DNA from: Streptosporangium lutulentum
GTDB lineage: Bacteria; Actinomycetota; Actinomycetes; Streptosporangiales; Streptosporangiaceae
DNA: 64,000 nucleotides
Assembly: GCF_030811455.1 (NCBI RefSeq)
Contig: NZ_JAUSQU010000001.1
Location: 5,456,001-5,520,000, forward strand
Direction of reading: 5' to 3'
This document shows, one piece after another, positions 43,841 through 52,315 of this stretch (within the stretch, counting starts at the first letter, position 1; each line of letters opens with the position of its first letter). The notes beneath the pieces were generated by a model that was not told the DNA's origin, did no database searches, and saw only the letters and a program-made list of their open reading frames with translations. A program made the position numbers and the translations under genes.

Positions 43841-44275
43841 TCAGGACGCGACCGGCATCGCCGGAAGAGGCTCGGGTTCGGCGGTGGCCCGGGCGTCGAA
43901 CGCCTCGCGGGTGGCGAGGATCTCCGGGACGTGGGTCACCGACCACTCGGTGATCGCGGTGGTCAGCCGTCCGGCCTCGACGCCCAGGTCGGTCAGCGCG
44001 TACTCCACGCGGGGCGGGACGGTGGGATAGACCGTACGGCGGATCAGGCCGTCTCGTTCCAGCGCGCGCAGCGTCTGGGTCAGCATCTTCTGCGTGATGC
44101 CGTCGAGGAGCCGGCGGAGCTCGTTGAAGCGCATCGGCCCCTTCTGACGCCGTAGTGCCGCCAGAACATACAGCGTCCACTTGTTGGCGAGCACCTCGAT
44201 GACGGTGCGCGACGGGCAGTCGCGGCGGTAGTTGGCGGTCCAGTGATCGGGGGCTCGCCCCGAGGTAGTACCCAT
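43841..44275 (-). CDS. HxlR-family transcriptional regulator
   Basis: 144 residues from ATG 44275. It has the HxlR wHTH with the lone N-terminal Cys: RRDCPSRTVIEVLANKWTLY, MRFNELRRLLDGITQKMLTQ and TLRALERDGLIRRTVYPTVP. HxlR proteins sense oxidants, aldehydes or quinones, often through that Cys, and control divergent oxidoreductase genes. It is divergent from a quinone oxidoreductase with three operator-like boxes between them. A C-terminal Pro/Ala tail of about 20 residues is extra. Confidence 0.9.
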   Translation of the reverse strand: MGTTSGRAPDHWTANYRRDCPSRTVIEVLANKWTLYVLAALRRQKGPMRFNELRRLLDGITQKMLTQTLRALERDGLIRRTVYPTVPPRVEYALTDLGVEAGRLTTAITEWSVTHVPEILATREAFDARATAEPEPLPAMPVAS

Positions 44276-44276
44276 G

Positions 44277-44321
44277 AGGTACCTAGATATCAAAAAGGTG
44301 CCTTCTTCACAAGAGGTACCT
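44277..44321. promoter_or_regulatory. three AGGTRCCT boxes in the HxlR/MDR divergent promoter
   Basis: AGGTACCT at 44277-44284, AGGTGCCT at 44296-44303 and AGGTACCT at 44314-44321; starts are 19 and 18 bases apart, about two helical turns. Two are perfect palindromes. The first abuts the HxlR start codon, fitting autorepression. Confidence 0.65.
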
Positions 44322-44380
44322 GCCCCTATCAGCATGGACATCACGATCAGACAGTCGTCATCTCGTGAAAGGAGCATGCA

Positions 44381-45325
44381 ATGACCAGCTACATGCGCGC
44401 CGTGAGCCAACGGACCTTTGGAGGCCCGGAGGTGCTTGAGGTCATCGAGACCGAACGGGCGGAGCCAGGGCCGGGCGAGATACTGGTACGGGTCCGGGCG
44501 GCCGGGGTGAATCCCGCCGACTGGAAGACTCGTTCCGGGCTCTTGCGGAGGTTCGGCGAATCGCCGTTCACGCTGGGCCTGGACCTGTCCGGGGTGGTGG
44601 AGACGGTCGGAGAGGGGGCGACGCGATTCCGGCCCGGCGACGCGGTGTTCGGGACCGCGTTCCCGCCCCGGGGCTCCCACGCCGAGTACGCGGTCATACC
44701 GGAGGAGCGGCTCGCCGCCGTGCCATCGGGTCTCGACCACGTGCACGCCGCGGCGTTGCCGACCGCTGGGCTCGCCGCCTGGCAGTCGCTCGTCCACGTC
44801 GCCTCCGTGACCACGGGACAGCGCGTGCTGGTTCACGCGGCGGCCGGCGGGATCGGCCACCTCGCCGTGCAGATCGCCAAGGCGCGCGGTGCGTACGTGA
44901 TCGGTACGGCCCGCGCGGGCAAGCACGCGTTCCTGCGCGATCTGGGCGCCGACGAGATCATTGACTACACGCAGATCGACTTCGCCGAGGCCGTACGGGA
45001 CATCGACGTCGTGCTGGACCCAATCTCCGGAGACTACGGACCTCGTTCGCTGGACACGCTCGCGCCGGGCGGGACGCTCATCGACGTGCGCGGCACCGGC
45101 TCCGACCGCCACGCCGTACGGGAGCTGGCCGAGGCGCGTGGCCTGCGGTTCGTCGAGTTCGGCTTCACCCCGTCGGGAGCCGATCTGGAGAGCATCGCCG
45201 CGCTGGTGGAACGCGGCGGTCTGCGGGTGGTGGTCGAGGAGGTACTGCCCATGGGGGAAGTGGCCAAGGCCCATGAGCTCAGCGAGACCGGTCGGGTCAA
45301 GGGCAAAATCGTGCTGACCATGTAA
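44381..45325 (+). CDS. NADPH:quinone oxidoreductase-like MDR enzyme
   Basis: 314 residues with the GroES-like N-terminal fold (VRVRAAGVNPADWKTRSG, GLDLSGVVETVGEGATRF) and a Rossmann domain (VLVHAAAGGIGHLAVQIAKA). No structural or catalytic zinc Cys set is present, so it belongs to the quinone/enoyl reductase branch (QorA-like). It starts MTSYMRAV; AAGGAG lies nine bases upstream. Its promoter is shared with the HxlR regulator, the usual pairing for quinone or electrophile response. Confidence 0.9.
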   Translation: MTSYMRAVSQRTFGGPEVLEVIETERAEPGPGEILVRVRAAGVNPADWKTRSGLLRRFGESPFTLGLDLSGVVETVGEGATRFRPGDAVFGTAFPPRGSHAEYAVIPEERLAAVPSGLDHVHAAALPTAGLAAWQSLVHVASVTTGQRVLVHAAAGGIGHLAVQIAKARGAYVIGTARAGKHAFLRDLGADEIIDYTQIDFAEAVRDIDVVLDPISGDYGPRSLDTLAPGGTLIDVRGTGSDRHAVRELAEARGLRFVEFGFTPSGADLESIAALVERGGLRVVVEEVLPMGEVAKAHELSETGRVKGKIVLTM

Positions 45326-45361
45326 GAAATAAGCTCTGGGTTTCCGAGTGCCTCCCCAGGT

Positions 45362-45390
45362 CGCCCAGCCCCAGGGCCAGGGCGTTTTTT
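45362..45390 (+). terminator. probable terminator of the MDR gene
   Basis: CGCCC (45362-45366) pairs with GGGCG (45380-45384) around a GC-rich loop that can itself fold, followed by TTTTTT (45385-45390). Confidence 0.6.
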
Positions 45391-45650
45391 CGTGTAGAGC
45401 GCGTTGGCCTGACAGTTGAGGGGATCTCGGGATCGGTGAGGCTTCTCCCTCGTTGCTGAGGTTTTTGTAGCGGTGGTGAAGCCGAGGAGTCGCGTGCCGG
45501 CCCCGGTCGAGGACGGCTCGGTCCGGTGCCGAGTGTCGCCCTGACAGAGAACGCCTGCTCACGCGGGGATGGGCTCTGTACACCAGCTCAGGCGCCCCAG
45601 CCGCTCGCGAGGCCGGGGCGGCCGCCGTCGTCTGCCCTGGGCACTGCCCG

Positions 45651-45850
45651 GTGCTGCTCGTCGTGGGGTTCCACGTGACCTCTGTCCATTCGATGGTCGG
45701 CGCCCTGCGCATCCACGTCGGCCTGGCCGAGATCAACGGTGACCGCCGAGCCGATTATCTGGTCCACGATGACCGGGGAGGCGTCAAGGCGTGGTTCAAC
45801 AACGACGCGTCCGGTCCGGGCTCGGCTGGAGCTGCGCCCGGCACGACCAA
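45651..45850 (+). pseudogene. FG-GAP/VCBS repeat fragment
   Basis: One frame reads GLAEINGDRRADYLVHDDRG then GVKAWFNNDASGPGSAG, one blade of an FG-GAP-type secreted protein, with no matching upstream or downstream blades. The remaining sequence to about 46220 shows no gene I can support. Confidence 0.55.
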
Positions 45851-46223
45851 CCCCATGCAGAACGACCCTCAGCCGCCCCCGCCCGGAGGGCTGCCGCTCT
45901 GCGTGGCCGACCGCTGCTGACCTGAATCGCTTTCAGAACGTGAGACATGGCGTCCGCGCCAGGCCTGGCCGCCCTGCCGCTACGAGGCAGAGCACCCTTG
46001 GACTGTGTGCGGTGACCAGGCCGCAATGAGGTCGAGGCGAGGTCGCAGCGCTGTCGGCGGCGGTGCGGGCGAGCGCGAGGTGAGGGCACCGGCCCTCAGG
46101 CCGAGCGGCGGCTCGCGTTGCCGGACGGGTGGCGGTCGCGGAGCCTGGGCTGCGCGCGGACGGCCGACGCCATTGGTGCTTGGTCCATGCAACCTTCCTG
46201 GCGATCTTCCCTAAATGCCGACA

Positions 46224-46253
46224 GGGCCCCGGCGCCATGATGCGCCGGGGCCC
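46224..46253. terminator. orphan GC-rich hairpin
   Basis: Perfect 12-bp stem GGGCCCCGGCGC / GCGCCGGGGCCC around CATGAT. It looks like an intrinsic terminator without T-tract, with no intact gene on either side. Confidence 0.5.
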
Positions 46254-46502
46254 ACGAGGTTCAACACCATCTACCGGCCCTCAGGGCCGATCTGTCTGTT
46301 CCGCATTGGCCGCCCGATGGGAGCGGGGATGCGGGGATCGCGTATGCGTGACCGTAGACCACCTTCCGATCCATGGGACTGCGGTACCCGTGCGGCGAAC
46401 ATCAGCCGACAACGGGCGATCCTGATGGCGTTCAACACTCCTTTCACTCTGTGCCGGCGCTACTTCTTCAACCTCATGCATCACTACTTACAACAGCTGC
46501 GC

Positions 46503-46640
46503 CGTCCACGGCCGGAACCCTTCACCTACTAACGGTCCTGGCACGTCCGACGTTGGTACTCGTTACTCGTTCACTGTTGTTGCTGTGGCAGCGCGTCCAC
46601 GGCCGGGACCCTTCAATCGCTCGGTCCTGGCACGTCCGAC
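46503..46640 (+). repeat. two imperfect direct repeats of about 48 bp
   Basis: Copy 1 at 46503-46551 and copy 2 at 46594-46640 share CGTCCACGGCCGG, ACCCTTCA and CGGTCCTGGCACGTCCGAC, starts 91 bases apart. The surrounding 46430-46800 is T-rich and unlike coding DNA of this genome. Only two copies exist, so it is not a CRISPR array. Confidence 0.6.
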
Positions 46641-46879
46641 CTTCTGCCCTCTTCACTTTCACTGCGTCGTCTTTGTCATCCGGCTATCCACGCTCGTCCG
46701 GGCAGTTCGTCGTGATGCCTACGTCCTGCTCTGCCCTCGTGGATCCGTTCCTTGCGATGTCAGAAACTCTACCCCCACCCACCACAGATGTCTACTTCAG
46801 CCACTACAGATTTTTGGTGCTGAGACATAAAGGGTTGAGTCTTCACGCCGTCGGGAGCAGCTCGGCGACGGCGGGTTCG

Positions 46880-47110
46880 ACGCTGTCGCGCAGCTCGAAG
46901 TGGGGGCCGGCAGGCCGGTACGTTGCAGCAGCTCAGTGGCTTCGAACTGGTCTGTCTGGCCGTGGCTTGGTCCCTGCTCGGCTACTACTCCGAGGCTCGC
47001 CGGCTGCGCTACGCGAACAAGCATCTGACCGGCATGCTCCCCTGCCTGCCGCAGCGAGCGGGCTACAACAAGCGGCTCCGCGCGTCCTTTCGTTTGGTGA
47101 AGTCCGAGGG
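46880..47110 (+). pseudogene. IS982-like transposase fragment
   Basis: The frame from 46923 reads QQLSGFELVCLAVAWSLLGY, YSEARRLRYANKHLTGMLPC and LPQRAGYNKRLRASFRLVKS, the N-terminal part of IS982-family transposases. Upstream, another frame gives VGAGRPV, as expected before that block, so a frameshift lies near 46920. The catalytic domain is missing. Confidence 0.65.
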
Positions 47111-47261
47111 CTCCTGGCGAAGGCCCGCTGAACCGGCGAGAGATCCGGCCACCCTGTCGAACCAACGAGGAGCCACATCCTGCCCCGCACCGACGGTTTC
47201 GGACGAGGCTGGGAATTTTCCCGCATCAGCGGTCGCGGACGAGGCCGGGAATCCATCCTCG

Positions 47262-48026
47262 TTAGCGGTTGAGGACGGGGTCGGGGGCGCCGAGCGCGAG
47301 GGAGACCTCGCGGGCGGCGGCGACGACCTCGGGCGCGAACCGCTCGAGGTCCTCCATGCTCATGTCCATCGCGAGACCGGAGATGGAGATGCCGCCGAGC
47401 ACCTGACCGGTGTGGTCGAAGACCGGGGCCGCGACGCAGAGGATGCCGGGGAGGTTCTCCTCGTCGTCCAGCGCGTAGCCTCGGGCGCGCACGTCCACCA
47501 GGTGGGCCAGCAGGTCCTCCACGGTCGTCAGCGTGTTGGGGGCCGCGGAGGGCAGGCCCGTGCGGGCGACGATGGAGCGGATCTCCTCGGCCCCGAGCTC
47601 GGCGAGGACCGCCTTGCCGATCGCGGTGCTGTGCAGGCGCAGGCTCATCCCGACGCGCGAGGGCATCTGGTACGGCCGGCGCCCCTCAAGCTTGTCGACG
47701 TAGACCGCCTCGTCGCCGCTGCGGACCGCGAAGTGCGTGGTGTAGCCGATCCGGTCGTGCAGGGCGCGCAGCGCCTGGGAGGCCTGGCGTGCCGGGTCGA
47801 ACCGGTTCATGACACGGCCCGCCAGCGTGAGGATCCGGGGGCCCGGCTCGTAGCCCCCGCTCCCGTCGGTCCGTGCGAACCCCCACTCGACGAGCGACTG
47901 GAGGATGCGGTGGACGGTCGACTTGGACACCCCCGTCGCCGCGGCGATGTCCGTCACGCGGTGGTGCTCGGCGATCGCCTCCAGCACCGCCAGCGCCTTG
48001 TCGATGGAACTGCCTTCCCTGACCAC
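47262..48026 (-). CDS. IclR-family regulator of uronate genes (KdgR-like)
   Basis: 254 residues from GTG 48026: wHTH (VTDIAAATGVSKSTVHRILQ) then the GAF-like IclR effector domain (GMSLRLHSTAIGKAVLAELG, ALDDEENLPGILCVAAPVFD, GGISISGLAMDM). It is the last gene of kduI-kduD-iclR, 17 bases after kduD. Its likely operators are the ATTWCATGWAAT sites before kduI, before kdgK and at 40042. The ligand is probably a KDG-type intermediate, by analogy with KdgR. Confidence 0.9.
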   Translation of the reverse strand: MVREGSSIDKALAVLEAIAEHHRVTDIAAATGVSKSTVHRILQSLVEWGFARTDGSGGYEPGPRILTLAGRVMNRFDPARQASQALRALHDRIGYTTHFAVRSGDEAVYVDKLEGRRPYQMPSRVGMSLRLHSTAIGKAVLAELGAEEIRSIVARTGLPSAAPNTLTTVEDLLAHLVDVRARGYALDDEENLPGILCVAAPVFDHTGQVLGGISISGLAMDMSMEDLERFAPEVVAAAREVSLALGAPDPVLNR

Positions 48027-48043
48027 GATCGTGAGCCTACTGG

Positions 48044-48781
48044 TCAGCGCGCCAGCCAGCCTCCGTCAACCGCCAGCAGATGACCGTTGACGTAGTCGGA
48101 GGCGCTGGACGCCAGGAAGACGGCGGCGCCCACGAGATCCTCCGGCTCCCCCCAGCGGCCCGCGGGGATGCGGGCCCTTATCTTGGGTTCCCGCTCCGGA
48201 TCGGCTCGCAGCCGCTCGGTGTTGCCGGTCCTGATGTAGCCGGGGGCGATCGCGTTGACCTGGACCCCGGAGGCCGCCCACTCGCAGGCCAGCGCCCGGG
48301 TGAGTCCCGCGACGGCGTGCTTGGCCGCGGTGTAGCCGGCAACGTTGACGCCTCCCTGGAAGGACAGCATGGAGGCGATCATGATGATCTTCCCCGAGCC
48401 CTGGGCCAGCATCCGCGCCCCGATGACCTGGCTGAGCAGGAAGACCGCGTCGAGGTTGACGTCGAGCACTTCTCGGAAGGCGGCGTAGGGATGCTCGGCC
48501 GCCGGGGCCCTGCCTATGATCCCGGCGTTGTTGACCAGCACGTCGATCCGGCCCAGGCGCTCCGCCGCCTCGGGGATGCGCCCGGGGTCCGACAGGTCGA
48601 GGATCCACCGGGAGACCCGCCGGCCGGCCTTTCGCACCTCGGCCTCGACCTCGTCCAGGTCGTCGTCGCGTCCGTGCAGGACCAGATCGGCCCCCGCCGC
48701 CGCCAGGCCCACCGCGAGAGCCCGCCCGATCCCGGTCCGCGCGCCGGTGACGAGCGCGGTCCTGCCCTCAAGGGAGAACAT
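48044..48781 (-). CDS. kduD: 2-dehydro-3-deoxy-D-gluconate 5-dehydrogenase KduD
   Basis: 245-residue short-chain dehydrogenase with TGARTGIGRALAVG (nucleotide site), NNAG, the catalytic Ser/Tyr/Lys (IASMLSFQGGVNVAGYTAAK) and a C-terminal IPAGRWGEPEDLVGAAVFLA. The ASMLSFQGG segment and pairing with kduI identify it as KduD, which reduces 3-deoxy-D-glycero-2,5-hexodiulosonate to KDG. Its ATG overlaps the kduI stop by one base. Confidence 0.92.
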   Translation of the reverse strand: MFSLEGRTALVTGARTGIGRALAVGLAAAGADLVLHGRDDDLDEVEAEVRKAGRRVSRWILDLSDPGRIPEAAERLGRIDVLVNNAGIIGRAPAAEHPYAAFREVLDVNLDAVFLLSQVIGARMLAQGSGKIIMIASMLSFQGGVNVAGYTAAKHAVAGLTRALACEWAASGVQVNAIAPGYIRTGNTERLRADPEREPKIRARIPAGRWGEPEDLVGAAVFLASSASDYVNGHLLAVDGGWLAR

Positions 48782-49593
48782 CAGCGCATCTCACCGATCG
48801 CGACCTGCTCCATGTCCTCGAAGGCCTGGTTCTCCCCGCCCATGGCCCAGACGAAGGAGTAGTTCGACGTGCCGAAGCCGCAGTGCACCGACCAGGGGGG
48901 CGAGACCACCGCCTGACGATCGGCGACCACCAGGTTCCGGGTCTCGTCGGGCCGTCCCATCAGGTGGATCACCCGGTGCTCCGCCGGCAGGTCGAAGTAG
49001 AGGTAGACCTCGGTCCTGCGCTCGTGCGTGTGGCAGGGCATGGTGTTCCACATGCTGCCGGGCTCCAGCACGGTCACGCCGAGCACGAGTTGGCAGCTCT
49101 GGATGCCCTTGGCGTGGATGTATTTGTAGATCGTGCGGTCGTTGGACCCCTCCTGGCCGCCCAGCCGCACGGGCTCGGCGTCCTCCAGCCCGGCCTTGGC
49201 CGTCGGACGATCGGCGTGCGCGGGAGTGGAGACCAGGTAGAACGCGCCGTCCTCGAAGACGACCTCGCGGGCCCCGCGGCCGACGTACAGGCACTCCCTG
49301 TGCTCCAGCCGGTACGGCGTGCCGTCCACGGTGACCACGCCCGCCCCGCCCACATTGACCATGCCGAGCTCGCGCCGCTCAAGGAAGTACGCGGACCTGA
49401 GCGGATCGGGACAGTGCAGTGTCAGCGGCCCGTTCTCGGGCAGCGCGCCGCCGACCACGATGCGATCCTCGTGGGAGTAGAGCAGGCGGACCTCCCCGGA
49501 CACGAAGAGCTGCTCGGCCAGGAACCGGCCTCGCAGCCATTCGGTCGTCGCGCCGGGAATCTGGTCGGGCGCCGTGGCGTGCCGTACCTCCAT
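48781..49593 (-). CDS. kduI: 5-keto-4-deoxyuronate isomerase KduI
   Basis: 270 residues with the KduI cupin zinc site PCHTHERRTEVYLYF and PPWSVHCGFGTSNYSFVWAM. It converts 5-keto-4-deoxyuronate, the product of pectin or other polyuronate lyase action, to the hexodiulosonate used by KduD. ATG 49593 follows GGAGGG. First gene of a three-gene operon; the operator at 49602-49646 lies within 55 bases of the start, so repression is likely. Confidence 0.94.
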   Translation of the reverse strand: MEVRHATAPDQIPGATTEWLRGRFLAEQLFVSGEVRLLYSHEDRIVVGGALPENGPLTLHCPDPLRSAYFLERRELGMVNVGGAGVVTVDGTPYRLEHRECLYVGRGAREVVFEDGAFYLVSTPAHADRPTAKAGLEDAEPVRLGGQEGSNDRTIYKYIHAKGIQSCQLVLGVTVLEPGSMWNTMPCHTHERRTEVYLYFDLPAEHRVIHLMGRPDETRNLVVADRQAVVSPPWSVHCGFGTSNYSFVWAMGGENQAFEDMEQVAIGEMR

Positions 49594-49601
49594 CGACCCT
49601 C

Positions 49602-49646
49602 CATTGTTCTATTACATGAAATAACAAGCTGCTACATAGAACAATG
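49602..49646 (-). promoter_or_regulatory. IclR-type operator and long inverted repeat before kduI
   Basis: ATTACATGAAAT (49611-49622), a near-palindrome, is nested in a larger perfect inverted repeat, CATTGTTCTA (49602-49611) and TAGAACAATG (49637-49646), separated by 25 bases. The nested half matches the sites at 42072 and 40062. Confidence 0.65.
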
Positions 49647-49703
49647 TGAGCATACAGCGGCACCCCTTCCGGCGCATCTCACGAAGGCTCCCGCGCACCT
49701 CAC

Positions 49704-49747
49704 AAAAAACGGAGGCCCGGACGGCGTCCAGCCGTCCGGGCCTCCGT
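49704..49747 (-). terminator. strong leftward intrinsic terminator
   Basis: Perfect 17-bp stem (49709-49725 with 49731-49747) around GTCCA, followed on the minus strand by a run of Ts (49704-49709). It must end a leftward transcript starting to its right, where no annotated gene exists. Confidence 0.8.
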
Positions 49748-50013
49748 GCGCGCTCTCGTCGCCGACCGGGGCCGGACCCCGGGCCCGCCAGCTCGCGGGT
49801 CCGGGGTACGGGGTCCTGGGTCCGGGGCTCCTCGTCCCGCCGGGCGGGCGGGACGAGTCGCACCGCCTCCGACGGCGGCTGGTCGCCCACGTGGACCAGC
49901 CGCCGGTTCGGCCCGGGAGGACTCCCCCGCCCTCCCGGCCCGTGGCGGTGGTGGCGCCGGCCACCACTCTTTGTCCGTGCCGTTCTTCCCGGCTCATGGC
50001 GAGCGGCATCCAT
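49748..50013 (-). CDS. possible small hypothetical gene or relic before the terminator
   Basis: The minus-strand frame from ATG 50013 reads NRRLVHVGDQPPSEAVRLVP and PARRDEEPRTQDPVPRTREL. Third positions are almost all G/C and second positions are mixed, a pattern like real genes here. However, there is no stop before the terminator hairpin, no known motif and no good ribosome binding site. It may be a small gene, a decayed end, or chance in GC-rich DNA. Confidence 0.25.
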
Positions 50014-50125
50014 TCACGCTCTAATACACTTAAGCCACCAAAAATCGTCACAGACAATGACATCGTTCGGCATAAGCTGAGGTTCTGGGAACCTAGAAGG
50101 TTCCAGGGTGGGGGGAGGCGCGGTA

Positions 50126-50854
50126 ATGCGGACGATCCTCCTTCAAGCCGAGACGCCAGGCGCGGGACCGGCCGTCGTCGAGCTTTCTCCAGGCCGCGAG
50201 GTCACTTTCGGGCGTGGGGCGGAGAACGCTCCCGTCGACTTCCCGCTGGACCATCCGGGAGTCTCCAGGCGGGCCGGGGTCATCCGGGCCGTGGAGGACT
50301 ACTGGCTGCTCACCAACCTCAGCCGCGACGCGACCCTGGCCGTGGAGAACCCCGAGGGCGGCGGAGAGTTCCTCAAGGTGGCCCCGGGGCGGGTGGCGGC
50401 GCCCATACCGTTCGAGTTCGCCCGCGTGGTGCTCCCCGTCGCGACCGGCCCCTGCTCCTTCCTGGTCTTCGCCTCACAGCACAGCTTCGTCGACTTCGAC
50501 GCGCCCGAGGCCGCGGCGGCCGGCGAGCCGACGATCTCGGGGTTTCCCGTGGACGAGTCGGCGAAGTACTTCCTCGTGCTGGTCGCGCTCTGCGAACCAC
50601 GCCTGCGCGACTGCTCGTCCTCGGTCATCCCGACGGTGCCGGAGGTGCTGGAACGGCTGCGCGGAGTTCCGGGCGGCGCGGAGCTGACCCGGGCCGCGGT
50701 CAACTTCCACATCGACTACCTGGCGCGCACGAAACTCCGCGTCAAACCGCTGTCCGGCGCGCGCAAGGCGGACTGGCAACGCGCCGCACTGGTCTCCATC
50801 GCGCTGCGCTTCGATCTCGTGAGAGAGGAACACCTGAAGCTGCTGGCCCCGTGA
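50126..50854 (+). CDS. FHA-like phosphothreonine-binding protein
   Basis: 242 residues from ATG 50126 (GGGGGGAGG upstream). The N-terminal about 100 residues have an FHA-like core, REVTFGRGAENAPVDFPLDH then PGVSRRAGVIRAVEDYWLLT and NLSR, with the G-R and S-R positions that contact phospho-Thr. The C-terminal part (YFLVLVALCEPRLRDCSSSV, PEVLERLRG, YLARTKLRV) resembles a helical winged module seen in actinomycete FHA proteins. It converges on a membrane Ser/Thr kinase with the two stops adjacent, so it is a plausible target or adaptor of that kinase. Confidence 0.8.
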   Translation: MRTILLQAETPGAGPAVVELSPGREVTFGRGAENAPVDFPLDHPGVSRRAGVIRAVEDYWLLTNLSRDATLAVENPEGGGEFLKVAPGRVAAPIPFEFARVVLPVATGPCSFLVFASQHSFVDFDAPEAAAAGEPTISGFPVDESAKYFLVLVALCEPRLRDCSSSVIPTVPEVLERLRGVPGGAELTRAAVNFHIDYLARTKLRVKPLSGARKADWQRAALVSIALRFDLVREEHLKLLAP

Positions 50855-52315
50855 TCACGGCTCGTAGGCGGCCCGGTGCGTCCGCACCCGCTCGACGTAG
50901 GCCCGAAAGCGCGCGGGGACGCCCATCGCCTCGCGGATCACGTCGTCGGAGGAGCGGAAGGCCGCGGCCCCCAGCAGCCCGGGGTCCCCGGGCACCCCGG
51001 CCAGCAGCGGCAACCGTACGCACAGGTAGCGGCCGACCGCGGGGATGCTGACCTCGGGCGACAGCGGCGGGGTGGGGACGACGTCCTGATGTTCGGGAGG
51101 CAGGTAGTACCTCAGCACCGACGGGGTCCAGCGCGCGATGCCGTACTCGTCCTTGGCGACGTCGGACAGGTTCGGGTCGAAGTCGCTCTCCGTCTTCAGC
51201 ATCCCGGCGATCAGCGCCGGGCTCAGGCCCGGCTCGTCGCACCTCGTCCCGGCTTCGACGATCAACGCGCGGTACTCCGGGGGGATGTCGGAGCCGGTGC
51301 GCAGCCATCGGCCGAACGGATCGGCCAGGGACGGCGCGACCGTCCCGGCCCCCGAGACGGCGCCCAGCACCAGAAAGGCCATGAGCGTCGCCCCCGCCGT
51401 CCGCCAGTGCGTTCGCCGGGGCGGAGCCTCGACCTCCCCGGCCAGCATCCGCGCCCGGTAGAGCTGACGGCCCGCGCCGGGCCGGGACCTCGGGTTCGGC
51501 GCCAGGCAGTCGCTCACCCAGGAACGCCAGGCCTCGGGCAGTGAGGCCGGGAGCGTCAGAGGCCGCTCGCCCTCCGCGTACTCGGTGGCGGCCACGTAGC
51601 GCGCGCGAGCGGTCGGGGCGTCGAAAGGAAGGTGGCCGGTGAGCAGCTGGCAGGCCGTCACGCCCAGCGCCCAGATGTCGGCCGAGGTCCATACCGCGTA
51701 GCCCCGTTCGCTCAACGGCTCACCCCAGCGCTCCGGGGGCACGTGGTCCGCCGACCCCGCCGGGGGAAGGTATCCGTGGGTGCCGTCGATCTCGGTGGTC
51801 AGGCCGAAGTCCGCGAGCCGCACCGAACCGTCGGCCATCATGAGCACGTTGTTCGGCTTGAGGTCCCCGTGCACCCACCCCGCGGCGTGCATGTGCGCCA
51901 GTCCCTCGCAGATCTCGGCGATCAGTCTCTGCGCGCCGGGAACCGGGGTCCCTTTTCGGATCAGGTCGGCCAGCGACCGTTCCGCCTGATCCATCACCAG
52001 GACGCACGCGCCGTCGAGCTCGGGATTCTCGGCGTCGTCGACGACGAGCGTCTCCCGCAGCCGGATCAGGCGAGGGTGCTGGAGGCTGCGGTGCAGGCGT
52101 ATCTCCCGCTGCGCCATGTCCTGGAGGTGCCGCAGCTGCCGTCGTGTGACGGTACCGGTGGCCAGGAACTTCAACGCCGAGCGAGCCGTGTCCTCCCCCT
52201 CTCGCCGTCCCTCGTAAACGCTCGCCCAGCTCCCCGTGGCGATGGGCCTGCCGACCTGCCAGTCACCGACGCGGTACCCCCGGGGGACACTGACCGCCCA
52301 TCCCTCGGTGCCCAT
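50855..52315 (-). CDS. membrane Ser/Thr kinase with extracellular transglycosylase-like domain
   Basis: 486 residues from ATG 52315 (GGAAGG repeats upstream). The kinase domain has a Gly-loop (GRPIATGSWASVYEG), Lys in ALKFLA, catalytic loop WVHGDLKPNN (HGD in place of HRD) and ADFGL. A basic juxtamembrane stretch (APPRRTHWR) precedes one span (TAGATLMAFLVLGAVSGAGT, about residue 295-315). The outside part contains SPALIAGMLKTESDFDPNLS and YGIARWTPSVLRYYL, the helix and catalytic Glu region of SLT lytic transglycosylases. The design suggests a kinase reading or cutting peptidoglycan, as PASTA kinases do by another domain. Whether it is active or binding only is not known. Confidence 0.85.
   Translation of the reverse strand: MGTEGWAVSVPRGYRVGDWQVGRPIATGSWASVYEGRREGEDTARSALKFLATGTVTRRQLRHLQDMAQREIRLHRSLQHPRLIRLRETLVVDDAENPELDGACVLVMDQAERSLADLIRKGTPVPGAQRLIAEICEGLAHMHAAGWVHGDLKPNNVLMMADGSVRLADFGLTTEIDGTHGYLPPAGSADHVPPERWGEPLSERGYAVWTSADIWALGVTACQLLTGHLPFDAPTARARYVAATEYAEGERPLTLPASLPEAWRSWVSDCLAPNPRSRPGAGRQLYRARMLAGEVEAPPRRTHWRTAGATLMAFLVLGAVSGAGTVAPSLADPFGRWLRTGSDIPPEYRALIVEAGTRCDEPGLSPALIAGMLKTESDFDPNLSDVAKDEYGIARWTPSVLRYYLPPEHQDVVPTPPLSPEVSIPAVGRYLCVRLPLLAGVPGDPGLLGAAAFRSSDDVIREAMGVPARFRAYVERVRTHRAAYEP

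Noticed and set aside
46503..46640. Possible CRISPR repeat pair
   Set aside because: Only two imperfect copies, no third unit, repeats longer than the spacer-like part and no cas genes nearby.
49612..50063. Two overlapping minus-strand frames as a full-length gene
   Set aside because: Both run through a strong terminator and the kduI operator, so a full-length product is unlikely; only a short low-confidence entry was kept.
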